NCBI GenBank assembly: GCA_023427925.1 | Contig: JAEYZS010000077.1 | Location: 1 to 6,524, forward strand | Source: Pseudomonadota bacterium | Lineage (GTDB): Bacteria > Bdellovibrionota > Bdellovibrionia > Bdellovibrionales > JAEYZS01 | DNA length: 6,524 nucleotides | Direction of reading: 5' to 3' | Shown here: positions 1 through 5,629 of the stretch, piece by piece | Layout of the letters: the number at the start of each line of letters is the position of its first letter | How positions within the stretch are numbered: position 1 is the stretch's first letter | Translations under genes and position numbers: made by a program | Notes under the pieces: generated by a model | What the model was told of the DNA's origin: nothing | What the model saw: only the letters and a program-made list of their open reading frames with translations | The model's database searches: none

Positions 1-816
1 GTCTTGGCCAGTAAACTCTTGCCATCTAGGATTCGAATAGAGATAGCCACCATCGGCAGTAGTAACCCACACCATCTGAGGGATGTTTTCTGAGAGCATT
101 CGAAATTGCGTTTCGCTTTCATATAGCGATTCCGTTAACTCATGTCTTTTTCGAACCTCTTTTTTGAGGAAATGATAAGCAATAAAAATTACCACAATAT
201 CTAAAAATGTTAGGAGATAGAGCGACCATATGAGAAAGCTAAACTGATTCTGAGCAATTTCTTTTCTGTGGTCTAAATTATACTGTTCATTTCGGATGAG
301 GTTAGCCACTAGCGAACGAATCTCATCCATTTCTTCTTTGCCAAGCTGAGCGTTTAGACTTAGAGGGGGCTGCGCAACAGATGTGGTCGCGGCTTGCAGA
401 TGTTCGATCTCTACATCAAGGCGAGAAAGCTTTTTAGTAATCAAATCTCCAAGATGATCCAGGTCAGACGCAAGATAAGATCTTTCTTGAGTAAAATTGT
501 TGAGAGCGAGAATGGAAGTCGCAATAGCGTCTTTTGATTTCTTATAAGAATCAAAGTGTTCTGTGTTTTCCGTAAGCACATAGCCTCGGTGGTGATTTTC
601 AGCGTCTTTGGTGAGGGAAAGTAGGTGCTCTAAGTGTTGAATAAAGTCATAGGTCTGCCGGACGCTCAATTCGTTTTTTTGGAGCGACGTAATGTTGTTT
701 TGAAAGATAGGGATATTTACCAGAAGAATAAATATAACCAGAAAGAAGACAAACTGGATGTGCTTAAAAAAGCTTTTTGATATTTGTGCTGAGTTGGACG
801 CGGAGCTTTTTGTCAA
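1..816 (-). CDS. CHASE3-PAS membrane sensor histidine kinase, N-terminal part (cut by window edge)
   Basis: The visible 272 residues form the sensory half of a membrane sensor kinase; the catalytic domains would lie beyond base 1. A short cytoplasmic N-terminus is followed by a hydrophobic helix (about residues 20-37), a mostly helical extracytoplasmic region (about 40-190) and a second helix (about 193-217). After a charged linker, a PAS domain begins near residue 235 (FRMLSENIPQMVW, then the SNPRWQEFTG stretch). In the periplasmic part, DAENHHRGYVLTE at 71-83 matches the conserved E..xRGYxLT signature of CHASE3 domains. The start is TTG at 816: an in-frame TGA lies four codons upstream, a GAGGG ribosome-binding site sits 5 nt before the TTG, and the first in-frame ATG is around codon 163, inside the domain. 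The ligand is unknown. Kinase activity is inferred from the usual CHASE3-PAS architecture; a diguanylate cyclase or other output cannot be excluded. Confidence 0.8.
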   Translation of the reverse strand, partial: MTKSSASNSAQISKSFFKHIQFVFFLVIFILLVNIPIFQNNITSLQKNELSVRQTYDFIQHLEHLLSLTKDAENHHRGYVLTENTEHFDSYKKSKDAIATSILALNNFTQERSYLASDLDHLGDLITKKLSRLDVEIEHLQAATTSVAQPPLSLNAQLGKEEMDEIRSLVANLIRNEQYNLDHRKEIAQNQFSFLIWSLYLLTFLDIVVIFIAYHFLKKEVRKRHELTESLYESETQFRMLSENIPQMVWVTTADGGYLYSNPRWQEFTGQD

Positions 817-854
817 ATTAAACCCTCATGGCTAATTTCGTACAGACACAGTTG

Positions 855-884
855 CTTAGATCCGTAAAATGTATCTGGAGTCAA
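855..884 (-). promoter_or_regulatory. Candidate promoter of the CHASE3 sensor gene
   Basis: On the minus strand a -35-like TTGACT (884-879, 5 of 6 matches) is followed after 18 bp by TCTAAG (860-855, 4 of 6 matches to TATAAT). Transcription would start near 848, leaving a leader of about 30 nt before the TTG start with its GAGGG site. The -10 box is weak, so this is only a candidate. Confidence 0.35.
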
Positions 885-928
885 AAAAATTATTCATGTA
901 AATTAAATAGATTTTATGAAAACTTCAA

Positions 929-944
929 GGAGGTGGTTTCCTCC
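929..944 (-). terminator. Short GGAGG/CCTCC hairpin, possible weak terminator after fur
   Basis: Five GC-rich base pairs (929-933 with 940-944) enclose a 6-nt loop. Read on the minus strand, the stem is followed by a weak T-rich stretch (TTGAAGTTTTC). It is the only GC-rich hairpin between fur and the sensor gene, so it could end fur transcripts, but it lies about 160 nt past the fur stop and has no clean T-tract. Confidence 0.25.
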
Positions 945-962
945 CATTTATTACGAGGTGAG

Positions 963-1061
963 TTGTTAAACAATTGAAATTTAAAAGCTTTTTAACAAGC
1001 GGAGTTGATAGGAACCTCACAAGTGTTAGCGTAACTTAACAATCATTAAGGATTCGTTACG
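963..1061. repeat. Two short inverted repeats in the fur-sensor intergenic region
   Basis: TTGTTAAA (963-970) is repeated inverted as TTTAACAA (991-998), and CGTAAC (1030-1035) as GTTACG (1056-1061). Each pair has a 20-bp spacer. The first pair also encloses part of the 10-bp palindrome AAAAGCTTTT (983-992). In AT-rich DNA such repeats can be chance; no coding frame of note occupies 817-1105. They could be operators or unstructured filler. Confidence 0.3.
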
Positions 1062-1105
1062 AAAAATTTCATACTACGTGGATACTCTAGTCAGTTTTTT
1101 GAAAA

Positions 1106-1630
1106 TCAAATCTGAGTTGCCTGCAAGCTTACATTGAGTTCGACAGAACTCTGGGGAAGAGAGTCGGCCTTGTCAGCTCTTTGGCAGTCGCCGCATTTTC
1201 CGTACAACTCCAAAATATGATGAGTCATTTCATAACCTAATTTCTTAGCGATTAAGAGTTGAAGCTCCTCAATCTCATCACTTTCAAATTCGTTGATCTT
1301 GTTACAAGACGTGCAGGTTATATGATCATGGTGTTCTTTGCTTGCCCATTCATAACGAGCAGGAAGGCCCTGCATTCTCACTTCTGATAGAATGTGATGG
1401 TCAGTTAAAGTTCTCAAAAAACGATAGACAGTTGCGAAACCCACATCCGTATTTTTGGTTCTTACAGATTCAAAAACTTCTTGAGCGGTTACGTGATCTG
1501 CGCCATTTAGAATCTCTTGCAAGATCAACATACGTTGATCTGTAACTTTAACTCCTATACTTCTAATAATCTTTTTAAGTTGTTGAGTGTCAGTTGGAGT
1601 ATCTTTTTTAAATTTTAGCTTTGTAGACAT
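1106..1630 (-). CDS. fur: Ferric uptake regulator Fur
   Basis: Fur is the cytoplasmic metalloregulator that binds Fe2+ and represses iron-acquisition genes. The 174-residue protein shows the family order. A winged-helix DNA-binding domain contains the recognition helix GFATVYRFLRTL (64-75). The dimerisation/metal domain follows, with HHDH (100-103), a first CxxC (C106, C109), His137/138 and a second CxxC (C146, C149) in ELYGKCGDC. It is longer than the usual 140-150 residues because of about 15 extra polar N-terminal residues and a roughly 24-residue tail after the second CxxC. The ATG at 1630 has an AAGGA site about 7 nt upstream. Two Fur boxes lie upstream, one overlapping the -10 box, which indicates autoregulation. 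The box sequence fits Fur rather than the Zur or PerR consensus, supporting iron as the cofactor. Confidence 0.95.
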   Translation of the reverse strand: MSTKLKFKKDTPTDTQQLKKIIRSIGVKVTDQRMLILQEILNGADHVTAQEVFESVRTKNTDVGFATVYRFLRTLTDHHILSEVRMQGLPARYEWASKEHHDHITCTSCNKINEFESDEIEELQLLIAKKLGYEMTHHILELYGKCGDCQRADKADSLPQSSVELNVSLQATQI

Positions 1631-1660
1631 TATTTATCCTTTGTGAACAAGAACCTCAGT

Positions 1661-1675
1661 TGATAATCATTATCA
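1661..1675. promoter_or_regulatory. Fur box 1 (perfect 7-1-7 palindrome)
   Basis: The sequence TGATAATCATTATCA is an exact match to the 7-1-7 Fur-box consensus (TGATAATnATTATCA). It overlaps the -10 element of the fur promoter on the minus strand, so Fur-Fe2+ bound here would block RNA polymerase. Confidence 0.92.
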
Positions 1676-1696
1676 TTTCCGATAGTGATGTGGCAA
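1669..1696 (-). promoter_or_regulatory. fur promoter
   Basis: On the minus strand TTGCCA (1696-1691, 5 of 6) is separated by 16 bp from GATAAT (1674-1669, 5 of 6). The -10 hexamer is the left half of Fur box 1, and a second Fur box lies just upstream of the -35. Transcription would start near 1662, giving a leader of about 30 nt before the fur ATG. Confidence 0.7.
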
Positions 1697-1700
1697 TAAT

Positions 1701-1715
1701 TAATAATGATTATCA
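1701..1715. promoter_or_regulatory. Fur box 2 (one mismatch)
   Basis: TAATAATGATTATCA differs from the 7-1-7 Fur consensus at one position. Its centre is 40 bp (close to four helical turns) from that of box 1, so two Fur dimers could bind on nearly the same face of the helix around the fur promoter. Confidence 0.8.
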
Positions 1716-1787
1716 ATATCACAACGCGGTGTTTGGTAAGCAGTTGAAATAATTCATATTTTTGTTGCTCCAAATGATGGTATACAG

Positions 1788-1806
1788 ATCCTTTAACAAA
1801 AAGGAT
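1788..1806. promoter_or_regulatory. Perfect 7-5-7 dyad upstream of the NYN gene
   Basis: ATCCTTT (1788-1794) is repeated inverted as AAAGGAT (1800-1806) across a 5-bp spacer. The dyad directly follows a TATACA hexamer (1781-1786) that could be a -10 box. It may be an operator for the rightward gene or a small 5'-leader hairpin. There is no T-tract to make it a terminator. Confidence 0.4.
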
Positions 1807-1811
1807 TCACT

Positions 1812-1840
1812 TTAAAAACTAGCAGAAAAAAGAGTACACT
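1812..1840 (+). promoter_or_regulatory. Candidate promoter close to the NYN gene start
   Basis: TTAAAA (1812-1817) and TACACT (1835-1840) are spaced by 17 bp, each matching its consensus at 4 of 6 positions. A start near 1847 would give an almost leaderless mRNA for the gene at 1852, which has no recognisable Shine-Dalgarno sequence. An alternative -10 is TATACA at 1781-1786. Confidence 0.3.
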
Positions 1841-1851
1841 GATCATAACCT

Positions 1852-2373
1852 ATGAAAAAGAAAACACACAAAGAAGCCAAAAGCCCCCAAGCAAAAGAAA
1901 AACATGAGGCCGACAGACAAAAACAATTGGTCTTTCAAAAGGTCGCAATTTTTGTAGACGCAGAAAATATTGAAATGAGCGGATTAAAATATCACGAAGG
2001 ACGTTCTGACTACAAAAAGATTTTGTCCAAAGTTGGCGATCGAGAAATCACCAGGATTTTGTATTATAAACCCGTCTACAAAGAAATCTCTGAAAGTTTT
2101 GTATCGTTCTGGTCTTCATTAGGCGGCGAGATCCGTAGGCCACAAAAGAATGCAGATAGCTTTTTAATTATTGATGCCGTGACTTTAGCAGATAAAGTGG
2201 ACGTTGCAATAATCTTGGGTGGAGACAAAGACTTTTTGCCACTCATGTGGTATCTGAAATCCCGAGGCTGCCGTGTGGAAATTTGGTCGTGGCCAGAAAG
2301 CACTTCACCCGAAGTAAAGGAAGCCTGTGACTTTTATTTCCCACTCACCAGTGACTATGTGATTAAGGTTTAA
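1852..2373 (+). CDS. NYN domain (LabA/DUF88-like) PIN-fold protein, putative RNase
   Basis: This 173-residue cytoplasmic protein has a Lys/Glu-rich N-terminal tail (1-28) followed by a single NYN domain. The motifs of the family are visible in order: VAIFVDAENI (31-40, acidic D36 with N39), an Asp-containing helix ADSFLIIDAV (D102, D109), and ILGGDKDFLPLM (121-132, D125 and D127), equivalent to the common SGDxDF motif. After that comes the usual strand with WSWPES and the closing DFYFPL. Clustered Asp residues on a PIN/FLAP-like fold normally bind Mg2+ and cleave RNA; activity here is inferred from the family. Its RNA target is unknown. The ATG lacks a clear Shine-Dalgarno site. It is divergent from fur, with both Fur boxes on the fur side, and stands 97 bp before a GNAT gene in the same direction. 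No small antitoxin-like partner is seen. Confidence 0.82.
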   Translation: MKKKTHKEAKSPQAKEKHEADRQKQLVFQKVAIFVDAENIEMSGLKYHEGRSDYKKILSKVGDREITRILYYKPVYKEISESFVSFWSSLGGEIRRPQKNADSFLIIDAVTLADKVDVAIILGGDKDFLPLMWYLKSRGCRVEIWSWPESTSPEVKEACDFYFPLTSDYVIKV

Positions 2374-2436
2374 CAACTTTTCGCATTTGTAAAAATCTAT
2401 AAAATTTAATCCGAGCGATTTTTAAGACCTCCATTG

Positions 2437-2442
2437 TATACT
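2437..2442 (+). promoter_or_regulatory. Candidate -10 box for the GNAT gene
   Basis: TATACT matches TATAAT at 5 of 6 positions and lies 28 bp before the ATG at 2471, leaving room for a leader of about 20 nt. No good -35 box is found at 16-18 bp, so an independent promoter is possible but not secure. Confidence 0.3.
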
Positions 2443-2470
2443 TCGACTAATTCTACATTGAGAGGTGACT

Positions 2471-2977
2471 ATGCATAATTTTTTATTTGATGTTAACTCC
2501 CTTGAAATCAAACCTGATCAAATTCTTTATGATATTACTTTGATCAAGGATCCTACTCCAAAGGACTTGTCTCCGCTTTACAAAGGATTCATACAGCTTC
2601 ACAAAAAAACTTTCGGAGAAGATCTAACTTTGAAGTTGGAGCAAGATCTTTCGCGTAAGTTTAACTGCGCAATCTGGATTGCTCATGAAAATGAAAAAGT
2701 TTTGGGTTTTAAGTTAGGCTATGAGCTGGATATAGAGTCTTATTATAGCTGGAGAGGAGCTGTTTATGAAAAGTATAGAAACCAAGGGATCGGCTCGGCC
2801 TTGATGATCGCTCAGCACAATTGGGTGAAGGAACAGGGTTATAAAAGAGTGCAAACAAAGACTCGTAATAAGTGGCGCAAGATGCTTATTCTAAATCTTA
2901 AGCATGGATTCAATATTACAGGAACGACTCTGGATGAGAAAGAAACTATGAAGATTGTTCTTGAAAAAGAGATCTAA
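2471..2977 (+). CDS. GNAT family N-acetyltransferase
   Basis: The 168-residue protein carries one GNAT domain, which transfers acetyl from acetyl-CoA to an amine. Motif A is clear: a beta-strand and loop (AVYEKYRNQGIGSALM, 97-112) containing the R/QxxGxG/A pyrophosphate-binding loop as R103-N-Q-G-I-G-S-A110. It is followed by a helix and the motif B region (KTRNKWRKMLILNLKHGF, 130-147), where N133 and the final GF are typical. The substrate cannot be told from sequence: ribosomal protein, antibiotic and small-molecule acetylases look alike at this level. I chose the ATG at 2471 because GAGAGGTG lies about 5 nt upstream; an in-frame GTG at 2465 would overlap that site. The gene lies 97 bp after the NYN gene and converges on the barrel gene, with a hairpin between them. 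Confidence 0.88.
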   Translation: MHNFLFDVNSLEIKPDQILYDITLIKDPTPKDLSPLYKGFIQLHKKTFGEDLTLKLEQDLSRKFNCAIWIAHENEKVLGFKLGYELDIESYYSWRGAVYEKYRNQGIGSALMIAQHNWVKEQGYKRVQTKTRNKWRKMLILNLKHGFNITGTTLDEKETMKIVLEKEI

Positions 2978-2991
2978 GACTTCCAACATTC

Positions 2992-3021
2992 TCTTGAGTC
3001 GTCTAAAAAGACGACCCAAGA
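2992..3021. terminator. Long hairpin between convergent genes, possible terminator
   Basis: TCTTG-A-GTCGTCT (2992-3004) pairs with AGACGAC-C-CAAGA (3009-3021) around an AAAA loop, giving 12 base pairs with one mismatch. It starts 14 bp past the GNAT stop and lies about 80 bp past the end of the opposing barrel gene, the usual place for a bidirectional terminator. Neither side has a proper T-tract, so intrinsic termination may be poor and the hairpin may instead protect 3' ends. Confidence 0.55.
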
Positions 3022-3098
3022 AATTCATGTTCCCTGTCGAGTTTCTCGAGGAGTATCAACAGTGGGAGAGCTGTCGCATAGTCAAGAGTCCTTTGCGA

Positions 3099-3674
3099 TT
3101 AGAACCAATATTTTACTTGGCCGTTGAGCGCAAAAGTATCTTGAGCATTTAACACAGAAAGGTAACTAGCCGTTGCTCCCAATGTAAACGTTTGCCGAGT
3201 GGTCACTCCTGATCTATTAAGCGGAATATCAAATCCCGCGAGCCATTTAAATCCGACGTTGGTTTCGTCTTCACCTTTACTATCCATTGCGGCACCCATA
3301 CCTGCACCAACAAATGAGTATCGGACCAAAGGCGCTGTTCCGCCAAAGTTGTACGTGGCCTTTGCAATCGCAGTCGTTCTTCTAAGATTTTCTTGGTTGT
3401 CTCTATCGGTTTCAAAGGAGCTTACTTCAAGCGCCAATCCAAAAGGAATGTAGGGTTGATATCCAACTTCAATTCCGTATTGTGCGGCTGCATCGTGGTC
3501 GTCGCCAGGTTCCGCATAGCCCAGTTGCAACCCGATGTGAGGTTTAAGTTCGTTGCCTTCTGCGGTTCGAACTTGCTCGAATTCTGCACTTGTCCTTGTG
3601 TCCGTGCCTGCGGGCTGTGCTTGGGTCGTAACCCCAAATAGCATGACGGCTCCAATAAATAGTGTAAGTCTCAT
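3099..3674 (-). CDS. Outer membrane beta-barrel protein
   Basis: The 191-residue protein has a cleavable signal peptide (MRLTLFIGAVMLFG..., likely cut at TQA|Q, residues 19/20) and a mature part of about 172 residues. The mature part alternates polar and aromatic/aliphatic residues in short amphipathic strands: HIGLQLGYAEP, YGIEVGYQPY, GLALEVSSFE, TAIAKATYNF, VRYSFVGAGMG, GFKWLAGFDI, FTLGATASYLSV and ALNGQVKYWF. That suggests about eight strands, the size of small OmpA/OmpW/PagP-type barrels. The terminal Phe is the signal read by the BAM assembly machinery. The ATG at 3674 has GGAG 5 nt upstream. Specific function is unknown: such proteins may be porins, adhesins or structural proteins. It is a stand-alone gene, convergent with the GNAT gene and divergent from the secreted papain-like gene. 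Confidence 0.82.
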   Translation of the reverse strand: MRLTLFIGAVMLFGVTTQAQPAGTDTRTSAEFEQVRTAEGNELKPHIGLQLGYAEPGDDHDAAAQYGIEVGYQPYIPFGLALEVSSFETDRDNQENLRRTTAIAKATYNFGGTAPLVRYSFVGAGMGAAMDSKGEDETNVGFKWLAGFDIPLNRSGVTTRQTFTLGATASYLSVLNAQDTFALNGQVKYWF

Positions 3675-3700
3675 AGCATCTCCTTTGTTTATGGTGAGTA

Positions 3701-3729
3701 ATTCTAGTTTTAGTTATTGCAATGGGAAA
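3701..3729 (-). promoter_or_regulatory. Candidate promoter of the barrel gene
   Basis: On the minus strand TAGAAT (3706-3701, 5 of 6) lies 17 bp downstream of TTTCCC (3729-3724, only 3 of 6). The start would be near 3694, about 20 nt before the ATG. The poor -35 suggests help from an activator; a large inverted repeat lies directly upstream. Confidence 0.3.
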
Positions 3730-3734
3730 GCCAG

Positions 3735-3771
3735 CTTAAGAGTGAAATGTGACTGCATTTCGCCTCTTGAG
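3735..3771. repeat. Large imperfect inverted repeat upstream of the barrel gene
   Basis: CTTAAGAG (3735-3742) pairs with CTCTTGAG (3764-3771) with one G-T wobble, and inside it GAAATG (3744-3749) pairs with CATTTC (3756-3761) around a 6-nt loop. One side has a 1-nt and the other a 2-nt interruption. The total is 14 pairs. There is no T-tract in either direction. The position just upstream of the candidate promoter suggests an operator or a structured leader. Confidence 0.5.
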
Positions 3772-3949
3772 TGAGTCATACCTCCGCAATTGTGGGGAGC
3801 TCTGGAACAGCCTATTTTTGCTCTGCTGTCGATTTTGTATCCACGTTAAATAGTTGAAAATGCATTTATTCGGGTAGTAGACGCCGGTAATTTGGGAATG
3901 GATCTTGCTCCGTATGTGGCGAGCTCTCAAGAACACTATAGAGGTACCT

Positions 3950-4927
3950 TTGAAAATCCTATTTTTAGCATTGCTAATGTTAACTCTAGTTGCTCACGCT
4001 CAAGATTCAAGGCTTTCCCGAGATTCACTTATGCCAGGGGGACCGCTCCAAGGTCAGCCCCTAGATACTTCTAAGATCAGAAACTTGGTTATCATCGATG
4101 GAAAAAATATATCGATTCCCAACATGAAGGCTGATTACGTTTATATTGCGAACGTTGGGCACAACAATAAATTTTACGTCGCTAGAATCCAAATAAGCTC
4201 TCTTCAGAAAGTCAGTTTTATTTATGAAAAATTCACCGATATGGCCGGCGGACATGCAGACTTGGTGTATGAGGTTGATCCTAAAAAACCCATAGAGCTG
4301 ATTTATGAAATTAAAGATGCACATAACAGCAAAGGATACCGACTCTCGCGATTAAGAAATCCAATTGTACTCGGAGAAATTTTACTTACGGCAGAAGTCG
4401 TAAGAGCAGTGGGCGATAAAACTAAGCTCAAAGAAGGCGGTCTCAATCATTCTTTTGCGATGGCTTACAGAATGGTATCGGTCCCAGAAAGACTGATTGA
4501 GCCTGTTTTGGTAGAGGGACGAAGGACCACGGCAGTAGAAATCCCTTTTGATCGGGATCAAGTGAAGAGATCCTTTATCGATACAGTTGCATATCAAAAT
4601 AGAATTGGTATTAGCGAAAACTACGACCTGCTATCGAATAACTGCATTACAGCAGCCATTCGAGGATTATCCAATGGCCTCACTCCAAAGCAAAAAGCCA
4701 AGGTCAACCAAGAGCTTTCTAGAGTTTTTGAAAGGCTTTCTTTGATGAGTACGAATTCACTGACTGAAACCGAGATAAAGAGACTCTTCCAAGAGTATAT
4801 TCACGTTCTCAATAAAGAAGGTGTCCGATTAGAATCAATACATGAAAAAGATTATTTTAATAAATGGCTCAACGAAATCCAAAGAAAAAGAGCGCAATCT
4901 TTGCTTTGCAACCAGTTGTTCCTTTAA
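3950..4927 (+). CDS. Secreted protein with His/Cys pair, possibly permuted papain-fold (DUF4105-like) enzyme
   Basis: From TTG at 3950 the protein has 325 residues and begins with an ideal signal peptide (MKILFLALLMLTLVAHA|Q, cleavage after residue 17). GAGG lies 5 nt upstream of that TTG. Upstream in-frame TTG/ATG codons at 3905 and 3914 would bury the signal peptide behind 12-15 extra residues, so I reject them. The mature protein goes to the periplasm or outside. Two motifs stand out: AGGHADLVYEVD, with H102 in a small-residue turn before a strand, and YDLLSNNCITAAI, with C232 after NN at the start of a helix. His first, then NNC-type Cys, is the order in permuted papain folds (NlpC/P60-like, DUF4105, LRAT). 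DUF4105 includes a Bacteroides lipoprotein N-acyltransferase, but equivalence is not shown here. The last 80 residues are helical and charged. Neighbours give no clue. Confidence 0.55.
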   Translation: MKILFLALLMLTLVAHAQDSRLSRDSLMPGGPLQGQPLDTSKIRNLVIIDGKNISIPNMKADYVYIANVGHNNKFYVARIQISSLQKVSFIYEKFTDMAGGHADLVYEVDPKKPIELIYEIKDAHNSKGYRLSRLRNPIVLGEILLTAEVVRAVGDKTKLKEGGLNHSFAMAYRMVSVPERLIEPVLVEGRRTTAVEIPFDRDQVKRSFIDTVAYQNRIGISENYDLLSNNCITAAIRGLSNGLTPKQKAKVNQELSRVFERLSLMSTNSLTETEIKRLFQEYIHVLNKEGVRLESIHEKDYFNKWLNEIQRKRAQSLLCNQLFL

Positions 4928-4980
4928 CTAAAGACTGTAAATATTCTACTGAGTCTAGCAAGTCTGTCGTGTCCTCGAGC

Positions 4981-5003
4981 CACCACAAATGTAGTGTTTT
5001 ATT
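4981..5003 (+). terminator. Weak hairpin after the secreted-enzyme gene
   Basis: CACCAC (4981-4986) can fold with GTAGTG (4991-4996) around AAAT with one mismatch, followed by TTTTATT. It reads as a weak intrinsic terminator for the rightward gene that ends at 4927 and directly abuts the 3' end of the opposing tRNA gene. Confidence 0.3.
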
Positions 5004-5079
5004 GGCGCGTTCGGAAGGACTTGAACCCTCAACCCTCAGATCCGAAGTCTGATGCTCTATCCAATTGAGCTACGAACGC
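5003..5079 (-). tRNA. tRNA-Arg (anticodon TCG), CCA encoded
   Basis: The minus strand folds into a complete cloverleaf of 77 nt. The acceptor stem is GCGTTCG/CGAACGC. The D arm is GCTC-AATTGGATA-GAGC, and the anticodon stem TCAGA/TCTGA carries loop CTTCGGA. The variable loop is 5 nt, and the T arm is GAGGG-TTCAAGT-CCTTC with one G-T pair. Discriminator G and an encoded CCA follow. Anticodon TCG (complement of bases 5043-5045) decodes arginine CGN codons, chiefly CGA and CGG. It stands alone and faces away from crcB; no convincing promoter is visible upstream of 5079. Confidence 0.97.
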
Positions 5080-5216
5080 ATTTTGGGAATCTATTACGCA
5101 TAAAAAACTAGATCATATCCAGAAAATGTTCAACTTTATTAAAAAACGTTGCCACGAATAATTCACTTATTTAGGCTTTATATAACTAATTTCGGTCTTA
5201 AAGGGGTCAAAGGGTT

Positions 5217-5588
5217 ATGAAAGCAATAAATACGAGTATTTTATTGTCAGTCTTTGTCGGGGGAGGCTTTGGATCCTTGCTTCGGATGCTCATGATCGGG
5301 GCTTTTGGGAATCAATTTTATCTTGGGACCCTTCTTGTGAACCTAACTGGAAGCTTTTTTATCGGTTATATCTTTAACTCAGAGGCCAAATTCTTAACAG
5401 AGCCGATAAAAATTTTAATCATGACCGGGATTTTGGGGGGATTAACCACATTTTCTGGGTTCGCACTGGATTTCTTTAAACTCGCGCAAATGGGCGAATT
5501 TAAAAGGGCTTTTCTGTATTTCATCATCACAAACTTGCTCGCAATTGGGGGTTGTGTCTTGGGGTACTTTATTTCTGTAAAATCCTAA
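5217..5588 (+). CDS. crcB: Fluoride ion channel CrcB/FluC
   Basis: This 123-residue integral membrane protein has four hydrophobic helices (about 7-30, 36-54, 65-89, 98-119) and is full length for the family. FluC forms an inverted-topology dimer that exports fluoride passively from the cytoplasm. The diagnostic motifs are present: GGGFGSLLR (15-23), GTLLVNLTGSFFIG (37-50, with the conserved N42) and GGLTTFSGF (74-82). The TTFS segment contributes to the central Na+ site and the Phe residues line the fluoride path. The ATG at 5217 is preceded by a tandem AAAGGG repeat (5200-5205 and 5209-5214); the first copy, about 10 nt away, is the more usable ribosome-binding site. A TATATA hexamer at 5179-5184 may be a -10 box. 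I do not see a fluoride riboswitch upstream. It is a single-gene unit and needs no partner if the protein is homodimeric. Confidence 0.95.
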   Translation: MKAINTSILLSVFVGGGFGSLLRMLMIGAFGNQFYLGTLLVNLTGSFFIGYIFNSEAKFLTEPIKILIMTGILGGLTTFSGFALDFFKLAQMGEFKRAFLYFIITNLLAIGGCVLGYFISVKS

Positions 5589-5629
5589 AAGATCATGGTC
5601 AAAACATTATAAAAAAATATCCATAAAAA

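Noticed and set aside
1342..1545. 67-residue plus-strand open frame inside fur
   Set aside because: It is antisense to the conserved metal-binding and DNA-binding parts of fur.
1852..2977. Toxin-antitoxin module made of the NYN and GNAT genes
   Set aside because: The genes are 97 bp apart, each with its own start signals or promoter-like elements, and neither resembles an antitoxin.
2955..3152. 65-residue plus-strand open frame overlapping the ends of the GNAT and barrel genes
   Set aside because: It begins inside the GNAT gene, runs through the intergenic hairpin and ends inside the opposing barrel gene; its sequence has no domain-like character and there is no ribosome-binding site.
3199..3655. 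Several open frames on both strands within the barrel gene
   Set aside because: They are antisense or alternate-frame shadows of a gene with signal peptide, strand pattern and terminal Phe; none has an initiation signal of its own.
4864..5052. 62-residue plus-strand open frame ending in the tRNA gene
   Set aside because: It overlaps the 3' end of the secreted-enzyme gene in another frame and then runs antisense through the tRNA; the peptide SEGLEPSTLR is the familiar artefact of translating a tRNA complement.
5003..5079. tRNA gene as an integration site for a mobile element
   Set aside because: No integrase gene and no repeated tRNA 3' end are visible in the window.
5100..5216. Possible fluoride riboswitch before crcB
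   Set aside because: The conserved crcB-motif elements (GGcgAUGg-type start and pseudoknot partners) are not visible in the 137 bp between the tRNA gene and crcB.
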